DNA of 64,000 nt from Bradyrhizobium sp. Rc3b (GTDB taxonomy: Bacteria > Pseudomonadota > Alphaproteobacteria > Rhizobiales > Xanthobacteraceae), in the NCBI RefSeq assembly GCF_900114915.1, contig NZ_FOUS01000018.1:1-64000 (forward strand), written 5' to 3'. Below are positions 26,160-34,371 of the stretch, in pieces (position 1 is the first letter of the stretch; each line of letters begins with the position of its first letter). The notes beneath the pieces are model-generated. The model did no database searches and was not told the DNA's origin. It saw only the letters and a program-made list of their open reading frames with translations. The position numbers and the translations under genes are program-made.

Positions 26160-26990
26160 ATGACGAGGGTGTTTGCAATCCTGGCGTTTCTCTGTGTCCT
26201 CGGCGTCGGGGAATATTTTGTCGTCAGCCGGTTCGCGATCCGCCATGAGACTTTGACCCTGTACGACGCCGCGCGGCAGCGGCCGATCTCGGTCGAGTTG
26301 GCGGTGCGGCGCGATTACGAGACCAAGGCCAATCTCGGCCTCTGGAAACTCCCACTCGCCATCATCAGCAACGGCAACACCGTCAAGGCCACCGAATATT
26401 CCTTCCTCGCCAACGTGCTCGCCGCGCGCGGCTATCTGGTTGCCAGCATCCAGCAGGATCTGCCGAGCGATCCGCCGTTGATGACCCATGTCGGTGAGCA
26501 ATATGTCGGCCGGCGCGAGGTCTATATCCGCTGCGAAGCCAACATTCTTTTCGTGCTGGACAAGCTGAAAAAGCAGCAGGAGAACGTCGATTACGACCAC
26601 GTCACCCTCGTCGGCCATTCCAACGGCGGCGATGTCTCCATGTATGTGGCCCATCAGCATCCGGAGCTGGTGTCGAAGGTGATCACGCTCGACAATCTGC
26701 GGGTGCCTTTCGTGCTCAGCGACGGCATGAAGATCCTGTCGTTCCGGTCGAAGGACCCGCATTTCGTGACCGATCCCGGCGTGCTGCCGACGCCGGAAGA
26801 AGCCAAGGCGCGCGGTATCGACATCGTTCACACCGGCGCGCAGCACACGGAAATGAGCGATCGCGGTCCCAACGCGGTCAAGGAGAAGATCCAGGAAACG
26901 CTCGACCGCTTCCTGCGTGACAGCGCCAGCAGCGCGCTCGCGCCGGCTGATACGAAAACCCCGATGATCATGAACCCGGGCGACTATTAG
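26160..26990 (+). CDS. Exported or membrane-anchored alpha/beta hydrolase
   Basis: A 276-residue protein with an N-terminal hydrophobic segment (residues 1-23) and an alpha/beta-hydrolase fold. The nucleophile is Ser154 in the elbow VGHSNGGDV; a His near residue 227 (GAQHTEMSD) could complete the triad. It is probably a periplasmic esterase-type enzyme; the substrate cannot be inferred. It lies 154 bases after the TpsB gene on the same strand and could be in its unit. Confidence 0.8.
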   Translation: MTRVFAILAFLCVLGVGEYFVVSRFAIRHETLTLYDAARQRPISVELAVRRDYETKANLGLWKLPLAIISNGNTVKATEYSFLANVLAARGYLVASIQQDLPSDPPLMTHVGEQYVGRREVYIRCEANILFVLDKLKKQQENVDYDHVTLVGHSNGGDVSMYVAHQHPELVSKVITLDNLRVPFVLSDGMKILSFRSKDPHFVTDPGVLPTPEEAKARGIDIVHTGAQHTEMSDRGPNAVKEKIQETLDRFLRDSASSALAPADTKTPMIMNPGDY

Positions 26991-27066
26991 CCGGGAACGC
27001 TTTGCGACAGATCAAGGCGGCTCCGAGGCGCCGGGATAAAAGGGCGATACGGCCTCGGAGAGACAC

Positions 27067-27273
27067 GTGTCGCACTATATCGAAAGTCTTGATACGAAAG
27101 GTCTCGATACGAGAAGTCTCGGTACGAGAAGTCTCGTTACGAAAGATCTTGGCCTGCCCGCGGCGAGGATGCCGGCTTTCGTACGGCATTTCTATCGTTC
27201 GGTCTGCAAGCTGCTGCGGTCGATCATCGCCCGCATTGATCTCTCGCAATTTCCGGGATCGTGCTGCGGATAA
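27067..27273 (+). CDS. Small protein with a five-residue tandem repeat
   Basis: A GTG-started 68-codon ORF with GGAGAG five bases upstream. Residues 7-26 repeat SLDTK-GLDTR-SLGTR-SLVTK-D, encoded by four 15-bp units (27086-27145), then MPAFVRHFYRSVCKLLRSII forms a basic amphipathic helix. The repeat keeps the frame, which favours real coding. Function unknown; the gene sits between a hydrolase and a cytochrome c. Confidence 0.45.
   Translation: MSHYIESLDTKGLDTRSLGTRSLVTKDLGLPAARMPAFVRHFYRSVCKLLRSIIARIDLSQFPGSCCG
27086..27145 (+). repeat. Four tandem 15-bp repeats
   Basis: Units of the form GTCTCGATACGAGAA (with small changes) at 27086, 27101, 27116 and 27131. No spacers, so not a CRISPR. 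Confidence 0.85.
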
Positions 27274-27310
27274 GCATGGTGGCCGCCAATCAATGCATGA
27301 AGGTTGCCCT

Positions 27311-27628
27311 ATGCACCAGCATTTAAGACGAATTTGCCTGCTGCTTGCCGTGACCTCGAGCTTCGGCACGTCGTCCGCTTTCGCGGCCGACGCCGGTCAT
27401 GGTGCCGACCTCGCCAAGCGCTGGTGCGCAAGCTGCCATGTCGTCGCGAACGGCCAGACCCAGGCGAGCGCCGACGTCCCCTCCTTTATCTCCGTCGCGC
27501 GCAGGCCGGACTTCAGTCCGGAGAGGCTCGCCTTCTTCCTGCTTGATCCGCATCCGAAGATGCCGAATTTTCCCCTGAGCCGAACCGAAGCCGGCGACAT
27601 CGCGGCCTACATCGCATCGCTGCGCTAA
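27311..27628 (+). CDS. Class I cytochrome c, small periplasmic
   Basis: A 105-residue exported protein: signal peptide to about residue 26 (SSAFAADAGH), haem-binding CASCH at 39-43, and Met84 in HPKMPNFPLS as the likely sixth ligand, followed by the usual C-terminal helix (AGDIAAYIASLR). It carries electrons in the periplasm. No oxidase or dehydrogenase is adjacent. An in-frame ATG at 27293 is an alternative start. Confidence 0.9.
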   Translation: MHQHLRRICLLLAVTSSFGTSSAFAADAGHGADLAKRWCASCHVVANGQTQASADVPSFISVARRPDFSPERLAFFLLDPHPKMPNFPLSRTEAGDIAAYIASLR

Positions 27629-27630
27629 AG

Positions 27631-27713
27631 CGTCATCCGGAAAAGTGCGCAGCGGTTTTCCGAAAAGATCAGCTTGAACAGCGCGATGGCGATACATCCT
27701 GATCGCATCGCGC
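27631..27713. repeat. Rhizobial intergenic palindromic repeat
   Basis: Two hairpins: CGGAAAA/TTTTCCG (27638-27662) and GCGCGATG/CATCGCGC (27681-27713). The GTCATCCGGAAAAGTGCGCA segment is one I recognise as a dispersed intergenic repeat of Bradyrhizobium-type genomes. Confidence 0.65.
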
Positions 27714-27752
27714 ATTGGTCGCGCGCCGGGCACGACGCTGCCGCAAATGCAA

Positions 27753-27778
27753 ATCCCTGCCGGAGGACCGGCAGGGAT
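27753..27778. terminator. Perfect stem-loop between convergent genes
   Basis: ATCCCTGCCGG and CCGGCAGGGAT with loop AGGA. No T-run; may end transcription from both the cytochrome and the phasin genes. Confidence 0.55.
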
Positions 27779-27853
27779 CAGCAGAAGGGATGACGGACGA
27801 CGAATGTGGTCGTTCGGTGGCCTGTCATCGACCTGCGGTGCGCACTCAGAGAA

Positions 27854-28195
27854 TCAGGACTTCCCCTTGCCCGGTTGCATGAGACTGCCGGTCATCTGGC
27901 GCATGTGATCTCCGGCGCTGGTGAACTGGCTACGCAGGAAATCGGACTGGATTCGCATCGCTTCCTGAAGGTCGGTGGCATGAACCAGCTTGCGCGCATG
28001 CTCGAAGGCCGACTTCATGTTCTGCTCAGTGAAAACCAGCGCCTGCTTCGACACCTCCGTCCCCGGTCCTGGAACGGACGACATCGATTTGGTGGCGGCG
28101 TCGAAAAACATGCCGAATGCTTTCTCCGCCTGATCAATTGTCTTCTCGGCCAGGTCGCGCAGTTCGGCCGGAACTTCGAGCTTCGGTTCGATCAT
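27854..28195 (-). CDS. Phasin family protein
   Basis: A 113-residue helical protein starting MIEPKLEVPAELRDLAEKTI, with TIDQAEKAFGMFFDAATKSM and ALVFTEQNMKSAFEHARKLV characteristic of phasins, which coat polyhydroxyalkanoate granules. GGGAGGAG lies upstream of the chosen ATG at 28195. No PHA synthase genes are in the window. Confidence 0.9.
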   Translation of the reverse strand: MIEPKLEVPAELRDLAEKTIDQAEKAFGMFFDAATKSMSSVPGPGTEVSKQALVFTEQNMKSAFEHARKLVHATDLQEAMRIQSDFLRSQFTSAGDHMRQMTGSLMQPGKGKS

Positions 28196-28349
28196 GGTCG
28201 CACTCCTCCCGTTTTCCCAATTGAATACCACACTTGCCGGATCGCCTTCCAGCGGCCAGCCGCGTGGAAACGTCGCCGGCAGTCCGGCTCCGGCGGGAAA
28301 ACGAACGGGAAAATGAAAGAGACGGCGTAAGGCCGGCGCGTGGCCGGGC

Positions 28350-28535
28350 TCAGGACAAGGGGTGCTCGGGCAGAACCTCTTCGGTGGCGAGGTCTTCGAC
28401 CAGCTTGATGACCTCGAAACGCTGTCGTGGCGCGAGCTTCAGGAACGCGCGGAGCAGGCGCAGGCTTTCGACCGTACCGCTCGCGGGCGCGCCGAGCTTG
28501 AGGTGCAGTTCAGCCGCGAAATTGAGGTTTTTCAT
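28350..28535 (-). CDS. Small helical hypothetical protein
   Basis: A 61-residue product starting MKNLNFAAELHLKLGAPASG, with a helix SLRLLRAFLKLAPRQRFEVI and acidic end. Looks like a conserved short rhizobial protein; function unknown. Confidence 0.6.
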   Translation of the reverse strand: MKNLNFAAELHLKLGAPASGTVESLRLLRAFLKLAPRQRFEVIKLVEDLATEEVLPEHPLS

Positions 28536-29129
28536 CTCGCACCCATGACAAGCATCGGCTTCGTGACCCGCTCAAGAACCGAACGCCATAACAAGACGCC
28601 ATAACCGGACCTATGGCGACGAACTCTCGGCCGGGTGGCCCCGGCAGGTTGGCACGCCGAACGACATGTCCAAACGACTAGCTCAACCGGCTGGTTGCAA
28701 TTATGTCAAGGAACAACCCGTCCGGCAAGCCCAACAGTAGCTATAGCGATGCTTCGTCTGCATCGCACCACGGCAATTCCGGATAACAGGTATATCGACC
28801 GCAGTCACCCACCTGCGTCAAGAAGCGTCATCAATCACACACACAGCCTTGATCGCCATCAATCGGCACAACGTTTCCGCTTGTTTCCGAGATGACGGAC
28901 ATTCGGCTGCGAATGAGCTTCTCAGCGCCTACACGTAATTGTTGAGTGCGGCCTCGGCGGTTGTATTAACGGCGAAATAACGATCGATCTCGCAAGCCGG
29001 ATATGTTTCCGCGTGAACCGTTGTCCATGAACGAACGACCAAGCCGTTGCGACACGGCCACGCAGACAACGGGCGCCATGGCTGAAAACTCTTCGATTCG
29101 GGCGCGCCTCAGCACCAAAGGACGACGGC
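28536..29129. other. 594-bp gene-free region
   Basis: I see no gene, promoter pair or repeat array here. Only a short CAACC/GGTTG inverted repeat near 28684-28698 was noticed. A small RNA cannot be excluded. Confidence 0.4.
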
Positions 29130-29486
29130 ATGCTTTCTCGCTGCGATCTCATCAAGGGCGCCGCGGTCGCGCTTTTCACCCTCTCGATACAAGGCGCATG
29201 GGCGCAGGAGACCAAGATGAACCTGTTCAAGATCGTCACCGTCAAGGACGAAATCGTGGTCGGGTTGTCGGCGGAGGAGCTTCAGGCGCTCGGCGGCAAT
29301 GATGCGAGCGCGGTTGCGCACGCGCTGGCGCAGAAGGGCGATCTCACGGTCTGGCAATATAACGTGCATCGCGGCCCGAACGGCGAATTGCAGCAGGCAC
29401 CGACCGCCAGGATCGGGCTTTTGGCGAACGCCTCGCTCCGCGTCGAGCCCTATACGACACCCTACCAGATCGTACCGCATCCGTGA
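29130..29486 (+). CDS. Exported hypothetical protein
   Basis: A 118-residue product with an N-terminal signal region (KGAAVALFTLSIQGAWAQ) and a mature alpha/beta part (NLFKIVTVKDEIVVGLSAEE ... ASLRVEPYTTPYQIVPHP). AAAGGACGACGGC precedes the ATG. Family not recognised. Confidence 0.65.
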   Translation: MLSRCDLIKGAAVALFTLSIQGAWAQETKMNLFKIVTVKDEIVVGLSAEELQALGGNDASAVAHALAQKGDLTVWQYNVHRGPNGELQQAPTARIGLLANASLRVEPYTTPYQIVPHP

Positions 29487-29532
29487 GCGGCAGACCGGCA
29501 CGCCCGCGGCCAAAACCGCGGGCATGCCATCG

Positions 29533-30108
29533 TCATCTGCGCCGCCCTGCCTGCTGTTTCCCAGTTTCCGTCGCAAAGCCGTAGATTAGTGCCAGCCGGT
29601 CCAGGCACTCGCGAAAGCGTCGCGCGAAATAGTCGTTCCAGCGCTGCGTACGGACGGCGCGACGCTGCCCGATCTGATCCATGGTCAGGCCCAGCACCAG
29701 CACGTCGTGCACCAGCGCAGCGCCATCGGTCCCGAGTTCGCGCTCGACCTGGTTCAGCCGCAGCACCGCCTGGCGCTGGCTCTCGGTCACCGGCTCGCGC
29801 GTGCGCGCGCCATCGACATATTCGCGGGTCGGGTCCATCGCCTGAGGGCCCCGCTCCGCTTTCTCCCAATCGTTCTGGAAGGCGCGCCCGCCGAGATATT
29901 GCGCCTCGTCGATCTGGTGGTGTGCGTGCAGCCGTCCCAGCGGATCGCCGCGGATCGACCGGATCGCCACGATCTTCTCACCGGCATCGAGCGCCAGCGG
30001 ATTGTCGACCTCGACCTCCGCCACTTCGGCATTGAACGGCACATCGCGGGACCGCCGGTCGTAGATCTGCGCCAATTTGTAGGACTTATTGCGTCGTGCA
30101 CGAGCCAC
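29533..30108 (-). CDS. Hypothetical protein with sigma-like C-terminal helices
   Basis: A 191-residue soluble protein starting MARARRNKSYKLAQIYDRRS. The C-terminal third (VTESQRQAVLRLNQVERELG ... LTMDQIGQRRAVRTQRWNDY ... CLDRLALIYGFA) resembles the helical domain found in DUF6456-type alphaproteobacterial proteins, which are often paired with GcrA-like regulators, as here. Assignment is by pattern only. Confidence 0.6.
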   Translation of the reverse strand: MARARRNKSYKLAQIYDRRSRDVPFNAEVAEVEVDNPLALDAGEKIVAIRSIRGDPLGRLHAHHQIDEAQYLGGRAFQNDWEKAERGPQAMDPTREYVDGARTREPVTESQRQAVLRLNQVERELGTDGAALVHDVLVLGLTMDQIGQRRAVRTQRWNDYFARRFRECLDRLALIYGFATETGKQQAGRRR

Positions 30109-30150
30109 TCGGATACTCCTTGCGAAATTGACGATGGAACGGGTGAGAGT

Positions 30151-30681
30151 TCAGGCCGCGAAGACCAGCTTCAGCACGACGGGACCGGGGACACGGGCGG
30201 ACGCCGCCCTGGAGCGACGCGTCAGGCCCGCATGCGGCGCGCAATAGCTGGAGCCCGGCTGGCGCGGATGGCCGCAGAAGCCGATCTCCTCCCCGTCCTT
30301 GTCGCCGCCATAGGGATAGCGGCAGTCGGCCGGATCGAGGTCCACCAGTTGGATCAGGCGCGGCTGAACGCCGACGCAGCGCAGCTTCACCTGCACCGCA
30401 GGCTTCACTGCGGACTTCGGCGGCACGCTCAGATTCGGTAGCACCGCGCGGCGCGGCGAAACCGGAGCTTCACCGGGCAAATATGGCGCGACCGATGGGC
30501 TCACGATCCATTCCGGTATGACGAGCCCGAGCCGCTTGGCGCGGCCGATCACCGCATTGCGCGTGTAAGCCGTTCCAAACCTTGCGTTAATCTGCCTTCC
30601 GATCTCCGCATAAGACATGCCTTTGAGAAAATAGTCGCGAAGCGCGTCGGAGTGCTCCGACGGCCAATGGCCCGGTTCCAT
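30151..30681 (-). CDS. GcrA-family cell-cycle regulator homologue
   Basis: A 176-residue protein. N-terminal helix-turn-helix (HSDALRDYFLKGMSYAEIGR, NAVIGRAKRLGL) and a C-terminal motif CRYPYGGDKDGEEIGFCGHP plus YCAPHAGLT match GcrA, which binds sigma-70 and methylated GANTC sites to control cell-cycle genes in Alphaproteobacteria. The WP...W opening (MEPGHWPSEH) is shifted from canonical GcrA (W.xE), so this may be a paralogue. ATG 30681 has GGACAGCAGC upstream. It is divergent from the S24 repressor gene. Confidence 0.88.
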   Translation of the reverse strand: MEPGHWPSEHSDALRDYFLKGMSYAEIGRQINARFGTAYTRNAVIGRAKRLGLVIPEWIVSPSVAPYLPGEAPVSPRRAVLPNLSVPPKSAVKPAVQVKLRCVGVQPRLIQLVDLDPADCRYPYGGDKDGEEIGFCGHPRQPGSSYCAPHAGLTRRSRAASARVPGPVVLKLVFAA

Positions 30682-30794
30682 GCTGCTGTCCTGTGATGCG
30701 CCTCCTCCGATCGCACGACCGGGGGCGAAACGGACATTCCGGTATTCCGAAGCCAAAGTCAAGCGATAATTCTGATATTCATAATTGCAATAAT

Positions 30795-30807
30795 TCCGAA
30801 TTTCGGA
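30795..30807. promoter_or_regulatory. Palindromic operator candidate
   Basis: TCCGAATTTCGGA, a perfect 13-bp palindrome, lies 38 bases before the S24 repressor ATG in an AT-rich patch; related TTCCGA/TTCGGA half-sites occur at about 30735-30750. Confidence 0.55.
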
Positions 30808-30845
30808 TTACAAGAGCGAGACGATGGGTAATCGAGGGAATCACC

Positions 30846-31454
30846 ATGTTGGACGTTGCAATGATCGAGCGGGGCCTGGAGAAGACGGGCAAGAGCAAGG
30901 GCGGCCTCGCGGCGGCCATGGGCGTGCGGCCCGGCGCGGTCTCGGAGATCCTCGGCGGCGAACGCCTGGTGAAGGCCTCGGAGATCATTCCGATCATGGA
31001 ATATCTCGAGCTCAATCTAGCGCCGATCATGGGCCGCGTCGGTGCCGGCGCCGTGATCGAGCCGGATTACGAGCAGGTCCCCCCGGAGGGTCTCGGCGAC
31101 ATCGCGCTGCCCTTCCCGATCATGGAAGAGACCGTCGCCTTCGAGATCGTGGGCGATTCGATGCTGCCCAAATACGAGAGCGGCGACGTGATCGTGGTCT
31201 ACAAGGATCAGCGCCATCCGCTGTCGAGTTTCTACGGCGAAGAGGCCGTCGTCCGGCTCAAGACCGGCGAACGCTATTTGAAGACGATCGAGCGGGGGAA
31301 AAGCCCGTCCCTCGTCAATCTCACCAGCTTCAACGCCAAGCCGATCGTCGGCGTGAAGCTCGATTGGGTGGGAGAGATCTGCCTTTCCATGCCCAAGGGC
31401 CAGCTCGAGCGACTGCGCGCCAAGTCGGCGCGCCCCCGCAAGAAGGGCAAGTAA
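30846..31454 (+). CDS. HTH-S24 (LexA/CI-like) transcriptional repressor
   Basis: A 202-residue protein. Residues 1-60 form a helix-turn-helix domain (SKGGLAAAMGVRPGAVSEIL). Residues 61-70 hold an Ala67-Gly68 cleavage-type site (GRVGAGAV). The S24 domain has Ser105 in VGDSMLPKY and Lys146 in GERYLKTI, the serine/lysine dyad used for RecA-stimulated self-cleavage. It is therefore probably a DNA-damage- or stress-inducible repressor, perhaps of prophage origin. GAGGG precedes the ATG. Palindromic sites lie in its own promoter and before the next gene. Confidence 0.88.
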   Translation: MLDVAMIERGLEKTGKSKGGLAAAMGVRPGAVSEILGGERLVKASEIIPIMEYLELNLAPIMGRVGAGAVIEPDYEQVPPEGLGDIALPFPIMEETVAFEIVGDSMLPKYESGDVIVVYKDQRHPLSSFYGEEAVVRLKTGERYLKTIERGKSPSLVNLTSFNAKPIVGVKLDWVGEICLSMPKGQLERLRAKSARPRKKGK

Positions 31455-31481
31455 GGCCTCGCACGGCCGGCGATTTCGCTT

Positions 31482-31524
31482 TTTCGAAATCGCTCTTGAC
31501 TTGATTCTGTTTTTCGGAAATAAT
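31482..31524 (+). promoter_or_regulatory. Sigma-70-like promoter overlapped by operator-like palindromes
   Basis: TTGACT at 31496-31501 and AATAAT at 31519-31524, spaced 17 bases. TTTCGGAAA at 31512-31520 covers the -10 region and TTTCGAAA sits at 31482-31489; both resemble the palindrome before the S24 repressor gene. Confidence 0.65.
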
Positions 31525-31565
31525 CTGCCGCGCGCCCGCAATGAGGCGCGGCAGAGTCGTATTTG

Positions 31566-31841
31566 ATGCAATATTTCGTCGTGATGATCGACTACGGACG
31601 GCGAGGCCGCGAGGCGGTCGTCGACCCCGAAATCACAAGGCGTGAGGTCATCTCCCGCATCGCCTCGGGCGAATACCGGAATGTCTCGTTCATCCACGAG
31701 ATCGCCGGGAGTTCAGTCGAAGACGTCACCGAGGCGATCCTGACAGAGGCCACCCTGCCCCGGATCCCGCCCGAAGACGTCGACCTCCAGGCAATTCGCC
31801 TCGATCACGCCCACGATCTGCGCAAGCACGAACGGACGTGA
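31566..31841 (+). CDS. Small conserved-looking hypothetical protein
   Basis: A 91-residue protein starting MQYFVVMIDYGRRGREAVVD; an alpha/beta pattern with REVISRIASGEYRNVSFIHE. Its own promoter overlaps operator-like sites of the neighbouring S24 repressor, so it is a candidate target of that repressor. Function unknown. Confidence 0.7.
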   Translation: MQYFVVMIDYGRRGREAVVDPEITRREVISRIASGEYRNVSFIHEIAGSSVEDVTEAILTEATLPRIPPEDVDLQAIRLDHAHDLRKHERT

Positions 31842-31855
31842 CGCGGGCCCGGACG

Positions 31856-32830
31856 TTACACCAGAAGGACGGTCGATCCCGTGGTCTTGCGTGCGGCGAG
31901 ATCGGCATGCGCCTTGGCGGCGTCCTTCAACGGATAGGTCTGGTGCACCTCGATCTTGACCGCACCGGACTTGACGACGTCGAACAGCTCGCCGGCCATC
32001 GCCACGAGGTTCTCGCGCTTGGCGGCGTAGGTGAACAACGTCGGGCGGGTGACGTAGAGCGAGCCTTTCTGGGCCAGCAGACCGAGATTGAGCGGCTCGA
32101 CCGCGCCGGAGGATTGGCCGAACAGCGCGGCGACGCCGAGCGGGGCGAGGCAATCCAGCGATTTCAGGAACGTGTCCTTGCCGACGGAGTCATAAACCAC
32201 GGGGACCTTCTTGCCGCCCGTGATCTCGTCCACGCGCTTCACGAAATCCTCGCGGGTGTAGATGATGACGTGGTCGCAGCCATGCGCCTTGGCAAGCTTG
32301 GCCTTCTCGTCGTTGCTGACGGTGCCGATCACGGTCGCGCCGAGGTGCTTGGCCCACTGGCCCAGGATCAGACCGACGCCGCCGGCCGCGGCGTGCAGCA
32401 GGATGGTATCGCCGGCCTTCACCCGGTAGGTCTGCCGGATCAGATATTGCGTGGTGAGACCCTTCAGCATCATCGCCGCCGCGGTCTTGTCGTCGACGCC
32501 ATCGGGCAGCTTCAGCAAGCGGTCCGCGGGGATCAGCCGCGCCTCGGAGTAGGCGCCGAGCGGCGAGGCGCCATAAGCGACACGATCGCCCGGCTTCAGA
32601 TCGGTGACACCGGACCCGACCTCCTCAACGATTCCGGCCGCCTCGCTGCCAAGCCCGCTCGGCAGTTGCGCCGGATACAAGCCGGAGCGGTTGTAGATGT
32701 CGACGAAATTGAGGCCGACGGCGGTGTGGCGGATGCGCGCTTCCCCCGGCCCGGGCTTTCCGACGCTGACCTCCTCCCAGACCAGGACTTCCGGACCGCC
32801 GGTCTTGTGAAAACGAATGGCATGCGTCAT
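31856..32830 (-). CDS. qor: Zinc-less quinone oxidoreductase (MDR family)
   Basis: A 324-residue NADPH-dependent quinone reductase. The GroES-like N-terminal half (VGLNFVDIYNRSGLYPAQLP) lacks zinc ligands; the nucleotide-binding half has HAAAGGVGLILGQWAKHLGA. Motifs such as GLTTQYLIRQTY match QOR1-type enzymes, which make one-electron or two-electron reductions of quinones. ATG 32830 chosen because the upstream leader is not protein-like. No operon partner. Confidence 0.93.
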   Translation of the reverse strand: MTHAIRFHKTGGPEVLVWEEVSVGKPGPGEARIRHTAVGLNFVDIYNRSGLYPAQLPSGLGSEAAGIVEEVGSGVTDLKPGDRVAYGASPLGAYSEARLIPADRLLKLPDGVDDKTAAAMMLKGLTTQYLIRQTYRVKAGDTILLHAAAGGVGLILGQWAKHLGATVIGTVSNDEKAKLAKAHGCDHVIIYTREDFVKRVDEITGGKKVPVVYDSVGKDTFLKSLDCLAPLGVAALFGQSSGAVEPLNLGLLAQKGSLYVTRPTLFTYAAKRENLVAMAGELFDVVKSGAVKIEVHQTYPLKDAAKAHADLAARKTTGSTVLLV

Positions 32831-33054
32831 GGGCGTTGCTCCCTTATCGTTGGTTGAGGGCCGAAAAAACCGGATTGGCCGCAGAAATAGGCATTCGGTC
32901 CGCCCGTTACAGTACAGACACGTAACAAGAATGTCACAGCGCGCGAGAAACGTCCGCCGTTCCATCTCCGTTCGAAAGAGTTGATGATGCGCCTGGAGCG
33001 GCCGGCAGTAGCTTCTGCGCGGGGTTTGGTTGTCGCCTGCGAAGGAGAGCCGAG

Positions 33055-33255
33055 ATGCCAGCTTATGTACAGCATCATCAGGACATCGAAATCGCGCCTG
33101 TGAATTGCCCGACGTGCATGGGGTTCCTGCCGATGTATGTGCGCGAGGTCGAACCGCATTGGAGCCTCGCCAAGATCGACTTTGTCTATGAATGCGCCGA
33201 TTGCGGCGCCGAGGTCAGACAGACGATCCGCAAGCCGGAGTTGCTGCGGCACTGA
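33055..33255 (+). CDS. Small zinc-ribbon-like protein
   Basis: A 66-residue protein with CPTC and CADC pairs (NCPTCMGFLP ... YECADCGAEV), spaced as a zinc ribbon. GGAGAG upstream. A common type of small alphaproteobacterial protein; role unknown. Confidence 0.75.
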   Translation: MPAYVQHHQDIEIAPVNCPTCMGFLPMYVREVEPHWSLAKIDFVYECADCGAEVRQTIRKPELLRH

Positions 33256-33418
33256 TCGCGCGAACGGCGGGCCGCGCAAATATCCGCGCCGACACGTATT
33301 TGCGTCGAGCGGAAAAAGCGCCGTCCGTGCGGGTCTGATGCCTCCCAAACGAGGCTTGTTCTTTGCCGGGAACGCAGGCAGAACAAGCCTCAAGCAAGAC
33401 CTTTGGGAGCGCCCTTTC

Positions 33419-34366
33419 GTGGCTGATCAGAAGGCCTCGACCTCGATCGAGGCAGTGGAGAGCGGCCTCGCCGCGCAGGGCTACATCGCGAGCCGGCAGA
33501 TCGCGACCGCCGTCTATTTGTCGCAGCAGATCGAGAAGCCGATCCTGGTCGAGGGCCCCGCGGGCGTCGGCAAGACCGAGCTTGCCAAGGCGATCGCGGC
33601 CTGGCGCGGCATGAAGATGATCCGCCTGCAATGCTACGAGGGTCTCGACGAGGCCAAGGCGCTCTACGAGTGGAAATACGCAAAACAGCTTCTCTATACG
33701 CAGATCCTCAAGGACAAGCTCGGCGAAGTCCTCGGCGGCGCGCAGACGCTGCACGCCGCGCTCAACCAGTTGCACGATTTCGGCGACGTGTTCTTCTCCA
33801 AGGAATTCGTCGAGCCGCGCCCCCTGCTGCAGGCGCTGGAGCAGCCGGGCGGCTGCGTGCTCCTGATCGACGAGATCGACAAGTCGGACGCCGAATTCGA
33901 ATCCCTGCTGCTGGAGATCCTGTCCGATTTCCAGGTCACGATCCCCGAGCTCGGCACCGTCTCGGCGATCACACCGCCAACGGTGATCCTCACCTCCAAC
34001 AGCGAGCGTGACCTCGGCGATGCCCTGAAGCGGCGCTGCCTGCATCTGCATATCGGCTTCCCCGAGCAGCGGCTCGAGGAGCGTATCGTCGAAAGCCGGG
34101 TGCCCGGCATCGCGCAGGCGCTGCGCCGGCAAATGGTCGGCTTTATCCACGAAATCCGCTCGCTCGATCTGAAAAAGCTGCCCTCGGTCAGCGAGACCAT
34201 CGACTGGGCGCGCGTGCTGGTGCTGCTCCAGGCCACGGAACTCGACACCGAGATCGTCAAGGACACGCTCAACGTGCTCCTGAAATACGAAGCCGACATC
34301 GAGGCCGCATCGCCGCAGGTGACGACCTTCATTGCCAAGGCGGCCCGGTCCAACGTCTTCGGTTGA
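33419..34366 (+). CDS. MoxR-type AAA+ ATPase (CoxD-like)
   Basis: A 315-residue ATPase. Walker A at residues 46-53 (GPAGVGKT), Walker B LLIDEIDKSD, sensor 1 LTSNSERDL. MoxR ATPases work with a VWA-domain partner to insert cofactors or assemble complexes; the partner is the very next gene, starting just past the stop. The GTG at 33419 is chosen because it opens the conserved region; upstream codons form an extension without protein character. Confidence 0.92.
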   Translation: MADQKASTSIEAVESGLAAQGYIASRQIATAVYLSQQIEKPILVEGPAGVGKTELAKAIAAWRGMKMIRLQCYEGLDEAKALYEWKYAKQLLYTQILKDKLGEVLGGAQTLHAALNQLHDFGDVFFSKEFVEPRPLLQALEQPGGCVLLIDEIDKSDAEFESLLLEILSDFQVTIPELGTVSAITPPTVILTSNSERDLGDALKRRCLHLHIGFPEQRLEERIVESRVPGIAQALRRQMVGFIHEIRSLDLKKLPSVSETIDWARVLVLLQATELDTEIVKDTLNVLLKYEADIEAASPQVTTFIAKAARSNVFG

Positions 34367-34371
34367 CGCCG

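Noticed and set aside
27086..27145. CRISPR-like repeats
   Set aside because: Units of 15 bp are directly adjacent with no spacers and keep a reading frame.
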